Of a stretch of 64,000 bases of DNA, positions 36,313-47,439 are shown one piece after another. Under the pieces are notes generated by a model, which made no database searches, was not told the DNA's origin, and saw nothing but the letters and a program-made list of their open reading frames with translations. A program made the position numbers and the translations under genes. Source of the DNA: Nicotiana tabacum (lineage: Eukaryota > Streptophyta > Magnoliopsida > Solanales > Solanaceae). The stretch covers positions 193,615,948 through 193,679,947 of the forward strand of contig NC_134082.1 in NCBI RefSeq assembly GCF_000715075.1, read 5' to 3'. Position 1 is the stretch's first letter; each line of letters opens with the position of its first letter.

Positions 36313-37497
36313 ATGACTACTTTAGAAAATAGTATCGAGGAAGAAATGCCGGTAATCCAGTTGTTGAAAGAAGCAATGGAGAAGATAGAAAGAATGGGAT
36401 TGGAGATGAATGCGATGCAGTTAGCCTTAGCTAAAGTACAAAAGATCCCTGAACCACCAGGGCATATGCTGGAATACCCTCACTCTGGCCCTTCAACAAG
36501 CCTCCCAAATCACCGTTATTATCAGGAGAGAAGCCCCCATGATTCCCAAGCTCCACCACCCCATCACCCTCTCCCAACACCAAATGTTCCCACTTTTATG
36601 GGACCCACACCAGCCATTCTGCAAAGATCAACTAGTGAGCCGTTGTTTCAGGCTCACAATGCGCAATACTATCCCCCTGAACCCACATTCAATGCACCAG
36701 AACCCCATACCTATAATCCACACTTGGAGGTCCCGACAAAGATTGAAAAACCAGTTAAGGGGACAGAGCAGGATGAGGTAATGAGGAAGTTCAAAAACCT
36801 GGAGCAATCCTTCAGGAGCCTGCATGGATTGGGCAACCAGGTCAGCGTGGCCTACAAGGATCTATGCCCTTTCCCGGACGTCCAACTCCCGGCTGGGCTC
36901 AAGATGCCTAAGTTTGATTTATATGAAGGGCACGGTGATCCCATGACACATTTGCGGGGCTTTTGTAGGAAAATGAGAGGGGCAGGCGGCAAAGATGAGC
37001 TACTGATAGCTTATTTCGGTCAAAGCTTGAGTGGATCGGCATTGGAATGGTATACCAGGCAGGATTCCAGCAGATGGTACACTTGGGATGATCTAGCGCA
37101 GGCTTTCGCGGGTCACTTTCAATACAATCTCGAGATAGTCCCCGACCATCTCACATTGCTGAGGACCGAAAAGAAGCCTGGGGAAAGCTTTCGTGAGTTT
37201 GGTTTCCGCTGGAGAGAACAGGCAGCCAGGGTTGATCCTCCCATGAGAGAGGGAGAAATGGTGTACTACTTCCTACAAATGCTGGATCCAACTTACTTTG
37301 GTCACTTGGTGACGACGGTTGGAAAATCCTTCAATGAAGTAGTAAAGATAGGGGTTATGATCGAGGAGGGGCTGAGGTTTGATAAAATCCTGAATTACTC
37401 AGCGCTCAAGGTAACGACCCAGGCTATTCAGAGCGGCACGGGAGGTGCGCTGGGAAGGAAGAAGAAAGAAGAAATCGCCACGGTTGAGGCAGGCAGT
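36313..37497 (+). CDS. gag: gag fragment 1 of Ogre-type element, no internal stop, 3' end fused to LTR B
   Basis: Gag capsid protein of the TAT lineage. The ATG at 36313 gives MTTLENSIEEEMPVIQLLKE, a short coiled coil (KIERMGLEMNAMQLALAKVQ), a Pro/Ser-rich region, and the capsid core with FDLYEGHGDPMTHLRGFC, GSALEWYTRQD, WDDLAQAF and KKPGESFREFGFRW. About 395 codons are open with no stop, whereas the second copy (from 41599) has three in the equivalent stretch up to 43212. The zinc knuckle and everything after it are missing, because at 37496-37497 the frame enters LTR B; the last ~64 codons of the ORF (to 37689) are LTR sequence. It is a partial gene; expression is unlikely to give functional Gag. 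Confidence 0.9.
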
Positions 37498-38257
37498 GAT
37501 TTTTGCTTCACGGAAACTACTCCAAAAGAAATCGGAAAAGAAATAAAACAAGTTACCTTCGGATACAATTTTGAGGATTTATGTGACATTTTGATAATTG
37601 TTCTGTCCGTAAATGTTCGCCTCGCTATAGTTAGAAAATACAAAAAAAAATACATGTTGCATGCATTTAGGAATAATTGGTACATTTAGGAATTAGTTAA
37701 TTATAATTTGGTTGTTTAAAAGCGAAAATCACAAAAATATGCATTTTTGTTGTCATCGTAATTTTATTAAAATGTTTTAATTCGTGTGATATTTGTTGTT
37801 AGGTATTAATTAATATTTGTGTGTATAATTTTGGTTTTTAGGAATTTTTGTCTAATTGTAAAGAAGGAAAATACCGGATTTGGGCCAAAATTTAAATGAA
37901 AAATCAGGCCCAAACCAATTACCACAACCCAGTCCAAACCCAGGCTTCTCAGGCACGCCCAAAACGACGCCGTATCAGCTTCCCCATCCTGAGCCGTTGA
38001 TTGATTCAAATGAACGGTCCAGATCAGGCCATTCACTTACCCAAACGACGCCGCATTGGGCATTTGATCTGAGCCCTCCATACAGTCCAATTCAACGGTC
38101 TAAGATCCCTTTCAGCAATACGTTTCCAAACCCGACCCAGTAACCGATTCAAACCGACCCCCCAACCAATGCCAAAAGGCGCCGTTCCCCATTAAGTGAA
38201 AGATCCTAGCCATCGATCTCACTTCATCCAATGGCCTGGATCTAACCACCCACTACG

Positions 38258-38265
38258 TATATAAG
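38258..38265 (+). promoter_or_regulatory. TATA box of LTR B
   Basis: TATATAAG, the same context as in LTR A. Confidence 0.75.
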
Positions 38266-38702
38266 CTCAAACCCTTACACCACGCCCCCATCCGAACACC
38301 CCCTTCTATCGTCCCAAACACAAACCCAAATCCCCCTTCCAAACCCTAGCTGCCCCCATACGCTCTCACCATAAACCCGGCGGAAACGACGCCGGTGACC
38401 ATAAAAGTAACACCCCTGACGCACCTCACCATCCTGAACACGGATCTGTTACCCCCTTGCCTCGAATGATCCCCCATCATCTCGAATCTTGATTTGAAGA
38501 TTCGAGCCCAACCCTGACCTACACCAACCCACCCCAGTTTCACACCACATACCACCCTAGCCTCACTCGTGACCAAACCAAGCTTGGTTTGGTTCGAATC
38601 TACCCACAAATCCTCAAGCCCCAAATCAGACTGGTTCGAAACCTAGAACACAAAAACTTTGGAATCCGGCCAGTTTAACAAAGGGTTGGGGTCTAATAGA
38701 CC

Positions 38703-38740
38703 TTAATCGAAGTGTTCTCGGTTGAGAACACCTCGATTAA
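38703..38740 (+). other. LTR hairpin, B copy (best preserved)
   Basis: TTAATCGAAGTGTTCTC, loop GGTT, GAGAACACCTCGATTAA: 16 of 17 positions pair. It starts 445 bp after the TATA box. Confidence 0.85.
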
Positions 38741-41373
38741 TGTCTGTTCGACCTCAAAGCGGGCTCAGGCCTGGGTCGTCTGTGTTTGAGCTTCCAGAGT
38801 GAGTTCCCCTTCTCTTTTCTAGTTTTGTTTAAATGTTGTTTGAGTTTGTCAGCATGTTTAGTCAGTTTGTTTATTATCTCTGGCATTTTCTTTCAATAGT
38901 TCTCCATCTTCATAGGACATTTTATTTGGTCGATTGTCATTCTGTTTATGTTTGAATACGTATGGTGATATACATGTTCGAGTTGATTAATGTCGTCAAA
39001 TAGATAATTCATATAGATTCCCTGTGTAGTGCAAAGTTGTTGAAGGCAGTTGATGCCCTGTTCATGTTGTTTGTTTGATCGACTGATTATTCTATGTCAT
39101 AATTAGTATAGTCGATTAGATAAACTTCGTCGATTAGTTTTATAGGATTGAATGATCAAACATTCTGATTCGTATAGCTACATATGACTGATCGAACCAT
39201 TGTCGTTTAGCTGTTTGTTTTAAACTATCTGTGAATGATTCGTAGCTGCAGTACAATAGCTGGAACTCAGTTAGGATGGTTTAAGTTTGAACTTTCAGTA
39301 GTTCCCAATTTCCTGCTGTTGAAGCAGGGTAAAACAGTAATAACTGGGGGCTAACAGGGGTAGTTTGGGGGTGTGAAAAGAGCAGAAATGATTAGTTTAA
39401 GTGAGCTGACAATAGGGTACTGAAATAGGATTAAACTAATGCAATAGTGGGGAACCAAACTTGGTAGCATGGGGGTAATTAAATATTATAGGCTGCCCAT
39501 GCCTTTGGGCAGAAAACACATGCTAAGGGGCTGTCAGGAGGAGGGGCATTGGGCATTTTTGATTAGTTTAAAGGAGTTATGGGCAGAGTTGATTAGTTTA
39601 AAGGATGAGGGGCCTGGGGCTAGCCTGTATTTAGCCTATAAATAGGCTCATTTGAGGAGAAAAAAGAGGTTGGAGATCAGAGTTTAAGGCTAGGAAAAAA
39701 TCAGAAATTAAGGGAAGGCTAAAACTTCAGAATTTAAAAAAAAAAAGAACAAGAGTGTTAAGGTTTTGATCCTCATTCCAGGTTAAGCTTTACAGAAAAT
39801 GAGCTTCAACTTGTCTTTGCCTTTGAGTGTTTAACAAATCAGAAATCACTGTTGTTTGCCCCTGTCTGTTCTCTACTGATACTGTTGGGTTTTTAGCTTG
39901 GTAGTCTCCAGTTTTCTGCTTGCTGAGTACTGTTCCATTAGGCTACTCCTGGTTTTCTGTTTTTTGGTTCAAGCCTGTCACTGGTTTCCTTGTTTGGTTA
40001 TCATTGGATTTTCCTGTTGGGGCTTGTTTTTGGTCCTTGAATCTGCCTGCTGGGCTTGTTTGGTTGCTGATTGCTGCCTGTGTTGTTGCTGCACTACTGC
40101 TATCACTGCTGATTTCTTTTCTACTGTATCTTTGTTCTTCTACCAGGTACACAGCTGATAAACTGTCAATGTAAGCTGAAATTTGAGGCATGAATACAAA
40201 GAAAGTTGGAAGAGTTGAAGTTACTTTGAATAGCTTTAGAAAAATGTATTGAAAGAATAGGTTGCCTGCATGATAGTTTATTTTCCCTAATAGAACTATG
40301 TGGTTAGCTGTGATGTAGTGGAACTTTTATACCTATCATTCAGTTGGAAAACTATATGTGTTGCTTATAATGGAAAGGGATTGATGTTGTAGTAGCCACG
40401 TTCTATTAATTCATTATTGTGTTTGTCAAGAAGCATGTTAGGTACCCCAACAGTTCTTTCTTTAAACAAATGGTCTGTTTTAAGTTGTTAGGAATATGGT
40501 TTGATTAAGGCAAACAGTACATCGCATTTCAGCTTTTCCCCCTTGTTTGTTTATAAATGTTAAACACATATCAAATGAGTTGAATAGGCCCAAATGGAAT
40601 AAGAGTGGCCTAGGCCGAATTTAACTTCATGCACATTAGGCCTGGGCCCATAACTGCCAAACGGACTACCCGTATCACGTCCCTCTTTCAACAAATCACG
40701 TTCGGAACTTAACTATAATAACTCATAAGCATGTAAATACAGTAGGACCTTTCCATTTTTAAGAGACAAACAAAGATAGGAAATCATAGTTGTTTTTAGG
40801 TTTGCCTTCAAATAAAAAAGAGATGAGCCTCGCCCAAATAAAACGCATAAATTGCGGGGCCCTCAATAATTGGTCACAATAAATACTTAGAATTTGGGAT
40901 GGACTGTTTAGTGAATTTCACTGTCTTCCCCAAAGATAATAATGCGCTAGACTCTTTAGGCGCGATTTAATTAATCTTACCTTCTTAAACTTGGGTGCGC
41001 ATTTCATACCACCCAAATCCAAATCCCAAAACATTGAATAAAAATGTGTTCCGAATTGCGGGTGCATTTCATGTGACGCAATCCAAAGACATGTTTTAAA
41101 CGATGTTCACTTTCTTTTAAAATATATTAATAAAAGCGGTAAAGAGTAAAAATTTGCATATGAGCGTATAATTGTATAAAATTATATAAACAAGCTGAAT
41201 ATGATAGTTGAGCGACCGTGCTAGAACCATGAAACTCGGAAATGCCTAACACCTTCTCCCGGGTTAACAGAATTCCTTATCCGGATTTCTGGTTCGCGGA
41301 CTGTAATACAGAGTCATTCTTTTCCTCGACTCGGGATTAAATTGGTGACTTGGGACACCCTAAATCTCTCAAG

Positions 41374-41384
41374 TGGCAACTCTA
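41374..41384 (+). other. PBS-like word inside LTR B
   Basis: TGGCAACTCTA, two changes from the PBS start TGGCGACTCTG. Confidence 0.55.
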
Positions 41385-41475
41385 AAATAAACAAACAAAT
41401 CCTGTTTCGATTGTCCTTTAATTGGAAAAACTCCTTCACCCCTTGCGGGGGCGGAAAAAGGAGGTGTGACAGCTC

Positions 41476-41493
41476 TAGCGACTCTGCTTGGAA
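41476..41493 (+). other. Decayed PBS after LTR B
   Basis: TAGCGACTCTGCTTGGAA begins 5 bp after the LTR end, as in LTR A. Its first TGG has become TAG. A 105 bp leader without ORF1 separates it from gag 2. Confidence 0.7.
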
Positions 41494-41598
41494 AATCCCG
41501 CTCATCGCATTCATGTCCAATCCCATTCTATTAGGGAAAGTAAATTATCATGTCTCCCTTTCCCTTGCTCTTTGCTCCCGCAACCGGTACCAACAAGC

Positions 41599-43300
41599 AT
41601 GACTACTTCAGAAAATAGTACCGGGGAAGAAAGGCCAGTAAGCCAGTTGTTAAAAGAAGCAATGGAGAAGATAGAAAGAATGGGATTGGAGATGAATGAG
41701 ATGCAGTTAGCCTTGGCTAAAGTACAAAAGAGCCCTGAACCACCAGGGCATATGCCAGAATACCCTCACTCTGGCCCTTCAACAAGCCTCCCAAATCACT
41801 GTTATTATCAGGAGAGAAGCCCCCATGATTCCCAAGCTCCACCACCCCATCAACCTCTCCCAACACCAAATGTTCCCACTTTTATGGGACCCACACCAGC
41901 CACACTTCAAAGATAAACTAGTGAGCCGTTGTTTCAGGCTCACGATGCGCAATACTATCCCCCTAAACCCACATTCAATGCACCAGAACCCCATACCTAT
42001 AATCCACACTTGGAGGTCCCGACAGAGATTGAAAAACCAGTTAAGGGGCCAGAGCAGGATGAGGTAATGAGGAAGTTCAAAAGCCTGGAGCAATCCTTCA
42101 GGAGCCTGCATGGATTGGGCAACCAGGTCAGCGTGGCCTACAAGGATCTATGCCCTTTCCCGGACGTCCAACTCGCAGCTGGGTTCAAGATGCCTAAGTT
42201 TGATTTATATGAAGGGCACGGTGATCCCATGGCACATTTGCGGGGCTTTTGTAGTAAAATGAGGGGAGCAGGCGGCAAAGAGGAGCTACTGATAGCTTAT
42301 TTCGGTCAAAGCTTGAGTGGATCGGCATTGGAATGGTATACCAGGCAGGATTCCAGCAGATGGTACACTTGGGATGATCTAGCGTAGGCTTTCGCGGGTC
42401 ACTTTCAATACAATCTCGAGATAGTCCCCGACCGTCTCACATTGCTAAGGACCGAAAAGAAGCCTGGGGAAAGCTTTTGTGAGTTTGGTTTCCGCTGGAG
42501 AGAACAGGCAGCCAGGGTTGATCCTCCCATGAGAGAGGGAGAAATGGTGGACTACTTCTTGCAAACGCTGGATCCAACTTACTTTGGTCACTTGGTGACG
42601 ACGGTTGGAAAATCCTTCAATGAAGTAGTAACGATAGGGGATATGACCGAGGAGGGGCTGAGGTCTGATAAAATCTTGAATTACTCAGCGCTCAAGGCAA
42701 CGACCCAGGCTATTCAGAGCGGCACGGGAGGTGCGCTGGGAAGGAAGAAGAAAGAAGAAATCGCCACGATTGAGGCAGCCAGTTGGTCCAGGTCCGGCAA
42801 ACCATACTACAACCAACCCATACCCCACAGGCCAAATTATCCATACAGCCCGCCACAACACTACTATCCACCTCAAGAACCACACTTCTCCGTGCACCAA
42901 GCCCAAACATACACTCAGCCTCCGGTTCGCCCGCAATGGCGCGCGCCGGCTCCCCAAAACACATATGCACCACCACAAAACACCTACCCTCCACCACAAA
43001 ACGCCTATCCTCCACCAAGGGCATACAGGAACCCTCCAAGGGTGGGCTTTCGAGGAAATCAAACTGCTAGAAATGACAGGCTACAGAGACAGAGAGCTTT
43101 TACTGAGTTGGGGGAGACCTATACCGCCGTGTTCCACAAATTGAGGCGGCTAGGTTTGGTGAGTCCTATCGAGCCTAGAGAGCCAAACCCCACACCCCAA
43201 AATTTGGACTGATCAATAAGCTGCGAGTACTGCTCGGGAATGCTGGGGCATGATACCGAAAAATGTTGGAGGTTGAGGCAGGCAATACAAGATCTTATCG
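41599..43300 (+). pseudogene. gag: gag copy 2 of Ogre-type element, three stops
   Basis: ATG at 41599 gives MTTSENSTGEERPVSQLLKE, closely similar to gag 1. Stops are TAA at 41914 (gag 1 has TCA), TAG at 42385 (gag 1 has CAG at 37099) and TGA at 43210. The same frame continues through all of them. After the capsid core comes a Pro/Tyr/Gln-rich tail with a short repeat (NTYAPPQ, NTYPPPQ, NAYPPPR; 42961-43017). A zinc-knuckle-like motif C-X2-C-X5-H-X4-C is at 43222-43266. The protein would package the RNA in virus-like particles. It runs on into the protease without a frame change. Confidence 0.92.
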
Positions 43301-45087
43301 ATGCCAACAAGATCGAGGTCCAGGTGCCGGAGGCACCCAACATCAACCAGAACCCATTGCCAACACACCACGAAGCTCACATGATCGAGTTGGTGTATGA
43401 GGGAGGAGAGCCGAGGAAGCCCTCACAGACAGTGATGATGATCCATGCCGCTCCGAAAGAAGAATCGACCGATGGGAGACCAGGGGTACAGTTGAAGGGG
43501 GAAGGTGTCAAGTCAGTGGTGATATTAGGGAAGAATCCGTCCACCGCAACAAAGAAACCAGAGCCAGCCAAATTGGTAGTATCAGGGACATCATCCACAC
43601 CCGTAGTTGTAATGAAAGGGGTCTGTAGGGAACTGGTCACCATAAAGCCGGTAGTCCAATTGTTGATGATTGATAGAAAGGCCGTGCCTTGGAAGTATGA
43701 AAAGGCAGTGGTAATGTACAAGGGAAAGCAAGTGGAGGAGGATAGTTGTGAGGTGCAGGGACTGACTCGATCGGGACGGTGTTTTGCTCCAGTGGAGTTG
43801 AGAAAATCCAACCCATCTGTAACAAAGAAACCTGTGTCAGAAGAAGAAGCTGAGGAATTCTTGAAAAATATGAAAGTGCAGGATTACTCCGTGGTCGAAC
43901 AGTTGAAGAAAACACCGGCCCAGATCTCGCTGTTATCATTACAAATCCATTTAGAAAAACATCGTCGGGCCCTGATGAAGATACTGAATGAAACTCATGT
44001 GCCCAATGAAATTTCAATAAACCACCTTGAAACGATTGCCAACAAAATTTTTGAGGTGAACAGGGTAACATTCTCTGATGATGATCTGCCAGTGGTAGGT
44101 ACGAAACATAATAAAGCTCTATACTTGACTGTCAAATGTGAAGATTCGGCAGTTACTCGGGAATTGGTGGATAACGGCTCAAGTGCCAATATTTGTCCAT
44201 TATCCACCCTGAACCAGTTAAAGATCGACCACGGTAGAATCCATAAGAATAGCATTTGCATCCGAGGATTTGACGGAAGTGGAACAGCCACCGTGGGGGA
44301 TATTATACTTGAGTTGACCATCGGTCCGGACCAGTTTACCATGGAGTTCCAGGTATTAGATGTCGCGGTATCTTATAACCTTCTGTTGGGACGACCATGG
44401 ATCCACGCGGCTAAAGCAGTGCCATCCACCTTGCATCAAATGGTCAAGTTTGAGTGGGGTAGACAAGATGTCGTGCTGCATGGGGAGGACACTGCTTGCA
44501 CCATGGGAGCCGCCATTGTGCCCTTCATAGAGACCAATGATGACAAAGGTCCCTGGGTTTACCAGATTTTCGACGCAGTGTCAGTAGACAAGATTCCCGA
44601 GGGTGAAAGCATTCTACACCCTAGGGTAGCTTCCGCAATGGTCATAATGGTTTCAAAGATGTTGGGTAATGGGTTTTTGCCAGGTAAAGGCCTGGGGGCT
44701 GAGCTTCAGGGGATTGTTCAACCTATCTCCTTGCCCAAGAATTTGGAGACCTTTGGATTGGGGTTTAAACCGACTGCGGCAGATGTAAAACGAGCGCGGA
44801 AAATGAAGAAGAGAGTTTGGTTTCTTCCCAAACCCGTTCCGCGTCTCTCGAGATCCTTTATTAAAGCAAGTGCCAAGGGGTCACCGGTCCCGAAAATTCT
44901 CGGACCATTAATTGGGATGGACGGGGATTTGAATCAGAGCTTCGAAAGGCTGTTTGCTGATGTCAATATGGTAGAAGTTGGAGAGGGTTCCAGCGGAGCA
45001 GACATATAGTTTGTGGGGCCTGAGGCCAAAACCAACAATTGGACGGTTACTCCTCTTCCTATCCGGGGGAGCCCTGGTAGTAGGCTT
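43301..45087 (+). pseudogene. pro: Protease region with G-patch-like segment
   Basis: The frame is open from 43240 to TAG at 45007 and then on to 45087. A basic, low-complexity linker precedes the retropepsin-like domain (about 44110-44480). Its active-site motif reads LVDNGSSANICPLSTL, with Asp at 44170-44172. The Asp-Asn-Gly form in place of Asp-Ser/Thr-Gly is, to my knowledge, usual in the Ogre/TAT lineage. LLLGRPWIH is near 44382-44408. Downstream, GNGFLPGKGLGAELQGI (44667-44718) has the glycine pattern of a G-patch. A tail with FERLFADVNMVEVGEGSSG precedes the stop. Confidence 0.88.
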
Positions 45088-45282
45088 TGATTTTTCTTTC
45101 TTGTTTTTCGGATTATTCCAGGGTGTAATCCCAAATCTCATTTTATTTTGTACAAGTGTTAACCCTATTATCCCGCATTTTTAATAAAATTCTCTTTTCT
45201 TGTCTCATTTTAATTTTGTTTTGTTCTTTCCTCTTTCTGAACAGTTCTCTTTTTACTGGTTCTAATGACATGGCATGCACAG
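45077..45282 (+). other. Candidate intron between protease and RT
   Basis: Ogre elements are reported to splice out an intron here. A donor CTG|GTAGTA at 45077 and an acceptor GCATGCACAG|CG ending at 45282 would join the frames correctly (G from exon 1 plus CG from exon 2). A second acceptor, TTTCTGAACAG ending 45244 after a long T-rich tract, looks stronger but is out of phase with that donor. The interval has no ORF of its own in phase with both neighbours. Boundaries are uncertain. Confidence 0.45.
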
Positions 45283-46960
45283 CGGATCTTCGACCTAGTC
45301 TAATAAATCAATCTGACTCCGACTTAATGATACAAGAGATCGATTGTGACGGTGAGTCTGAATATGACGAGGATGAAGCCTTCGAAGAAATAAACCGAGA
45401 CCTGTGCCAATTTGAAGAGAAACCCAAGCCTAATCTGAATGACACCGAGGCTGTAAATCTAGGGGATGCAGACAATGTCAGAGAAATCAAAATCAGCATC
45501 CACATTGAGCCAAACGCCAGGGAGGAATTAATCAAAACCCTCATTGAGTTTAAAGATGTCTTTGCATGGTCATATGACGATATGCCGGGGTTAAGCACCG
45601 ATCTAGTGGTTCACAAATTGCCCACTGACCCGGCATACCCTCCGGTCAAGCAAAACCTGAGGAAGTTTAAAACAGAGATGAGTGTGAAGATCAAAGAAGA
45701 GGTGACTAAGCAGCTGCAGGCGAAGGTTATTCGGGTCACTCGATATCCCGATTGGTTGGCCAATGTGGTACCAGTGCCGAAGAAGGATGGAAAAATCAGG
45801 GTATGTGTCGACTACCGCAATCTCAACAAAGCAAGTCCTAAGGATAATTTTCCATTACCCAACATCCATATCCTGATCGATAATTGCGTCGGGCGAGAGA
45901 TCGGATCCTTTGTGGACTGCTATGCAGGATATCATCAGATCTTAATGGACGAAGAAGATGCGGAAAAGACAACTTTCATTACACCATGGGGAACTTACTG
46001 CTACCGGGTAATTCCATTCGGACTAAAGAATGTTAGGGCAACGTACATGCGAGCAATGACTACTGTGTTTCACGACATGATACACAAAGAAATTGAAGTG
46101 TATGTAGATGATGTGATCATAAAGTCTTGGCGTCAGGAAGACCATGTAGCAGACCCAAGGAGATTCTTTCAAAGACTTCGAAGGTATGATATTAAGCTCA
46201 ACCCGGCCAAATGCGCCTTCGGGGTTCCATCAAGAAAGCTGTTAGGATTCATCGTCAGTCGACGGGGTATTGAGTTGGACCCATCCAAGATCAAATCCAT
46301 CCAAGATTTGCCACCGCCAAAGAACAAAACGGAGGTACGAGTCTATTAGAAAGACTAAATTATATCATCAGGTTCATCGCTCAACTCACGGCAATTTGTG
46401 AACCCATATTTCGGTTGTTGAAGAAAGATGTTGCAGTAGACTGGACGGTGGAGTGTCAAGAGGCTTTCGACCAGATCAAAGGGTATCTGTCCAATCCACC
46501 TGTGTTGGTTCCACCTGAGCCGGGGAGGCCATTAATTCTTTATCTGACGGTCCTGGAGAATTCGTTTGGCTGCGTGCTGGGCAACACGACATTACAGGAA
46601 GGAAGGATCAGGCCATTTATTATCTTAGCAAGAAGTTTACAATGTATGAGGTCAAGTACACTCAACTCGAGAGGACATGTTGCACCCTAACCTGGGTTGC
46701 TCAGAAGTTGAAACACTACTTGTCCTCATATACTACTTATCTCATATCCCGTTTGGACCCATTAAAGTACATTTTCCAGAAACCTATGCCTACAGGAAAG
46801 TTAGCAAAATGGCAAATTTTGCTCACAGAGTTTGATATCGTCTATGTGATGAGGACGACCATGAAAGCCCAAGCGTTGGCCGATCACTTAGCTGAGAAGC
46901 CCATTGATGAAGAATACGAGCCTTTGAGGACATATTTCCCAGACGAGGAAGTAATGCATA
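45283..46960 (+). pseudogene. pol: Reverse transcriptase and first RNase H of Ogre-type element
   Basis: The reading frame opens with an acidic stretch (DGESEYDEDEAFEEINRDLC) and then RT. Motifs are VPVPKKDGKIRVCVDYRNLNK, DCYAGYHQILMDEEDAEKT, GTYCYRVIPFGLKN and the catalytic YVDD at 46101-46112, intact. A 1 nt loss near 46333 ends the ORF at 46349; the sequence resumes in the next frame (NYIIRFIAQLTAICEPIF). A second shift near 46600 moves it again. The first RNase H (LILYLTVLENSFGCVLG... MYEVKYTQLERTCCTLTW) spans about 46500-46870. In place of the usual DAS-type Asp near its start, LTVLENS is seen; in this lineage the domain is commonly degenerate. Confidence 0.88.
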
Positions 46961-46989
46961 CAGATGAGCTGGAATTACCCGAGGAACCA

Positions 46990-47368
46990 AGCTGGAAGCT
47001 TTTCTTTGATGGAGCCGCAAACGCAAAAGGGGTTGGAATAGGAGCAGCACTCATTTCTGAAACAGGACTGCACTATCCAGTTACAGCTCAGCTACGTTTC
47101 TATTGTACCAACAACATGGTAGAGTATGAAGCATGCATTTTGGGTCTGCGACTAGCTGCAGACATGGATGTCCAGGACGTTTTAGTCTTGGGAGACTCGG
47201 ACCTCCTGGTGCATCAGATTCAGGGTGAGTGGGAAACACGGGATTTGAAACTCATACCATATCGACAATGTTTGCACGATCTGAGCAAGCGATTTCGATC
47301 AGTGGAATTCAGACATATCCCGAGAGTTCATAATGAGGTTGTCGATGCATTGGCCACTTTAGCATCAA
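46990..47368 (+). pseudogene. pol: Second (archaeal-type) RNase H domain
   Basis: WKLFFDGAANAKGVGIGAAL starts the domain, with the first catalytic Asp in FFDGA. The Glu is in NNMVEYEA (near 47120), the second Asp in LGDSDLLVHQIQGEW (near 47194), and the last Asp in VVDALA (near 47344). All four acidic positions are present. Such an extra RNase H between RT/RNase H and integrase is a known trait of the TAT lineage, thought to have been acquired secondarily. The frame (46642-47427) is open across the whole domain and ends at a TAG at 47425. Confidence 0.9.
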
Positions 47369-47439
47369 TGTTACATCACCCCGACAAAATGTATGTTGAC
47401 CCATTGCACATTCAGGTTCGTGATTAGCATGCTTATTGC

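Larger units (their letters stand above)
37496..41471 (+). repeat. LTR B, internal LTR lacking its first 9 bases
   Basis: It begins GTGATTTTTGCTTCACGG, which is base 10 onward of LTR A, and ends GGAGGTGTGACA. It diverges clearly from A and C and is nearer to the solo LTR at 891-5028. Only one unit of the 300 bp LTR duplication is present (40810-41095). No target duplication surrounds it: the left side is gag 1 and the right side is a retroelement leader. Confidence 0.92.

Noticed and set aside
37498..37689. C-terminal tail of the 458-codon ORF starting at 36313
   Set aside because: The tail is LTR B sequence, not gag.
42685..43062. Antisense ORFs rich in Trp/Val/Cys opposite gag
   Set aside because: They are the reverse frame of the Pro/Tyr/Gln-rich gag tail, a composition effect.
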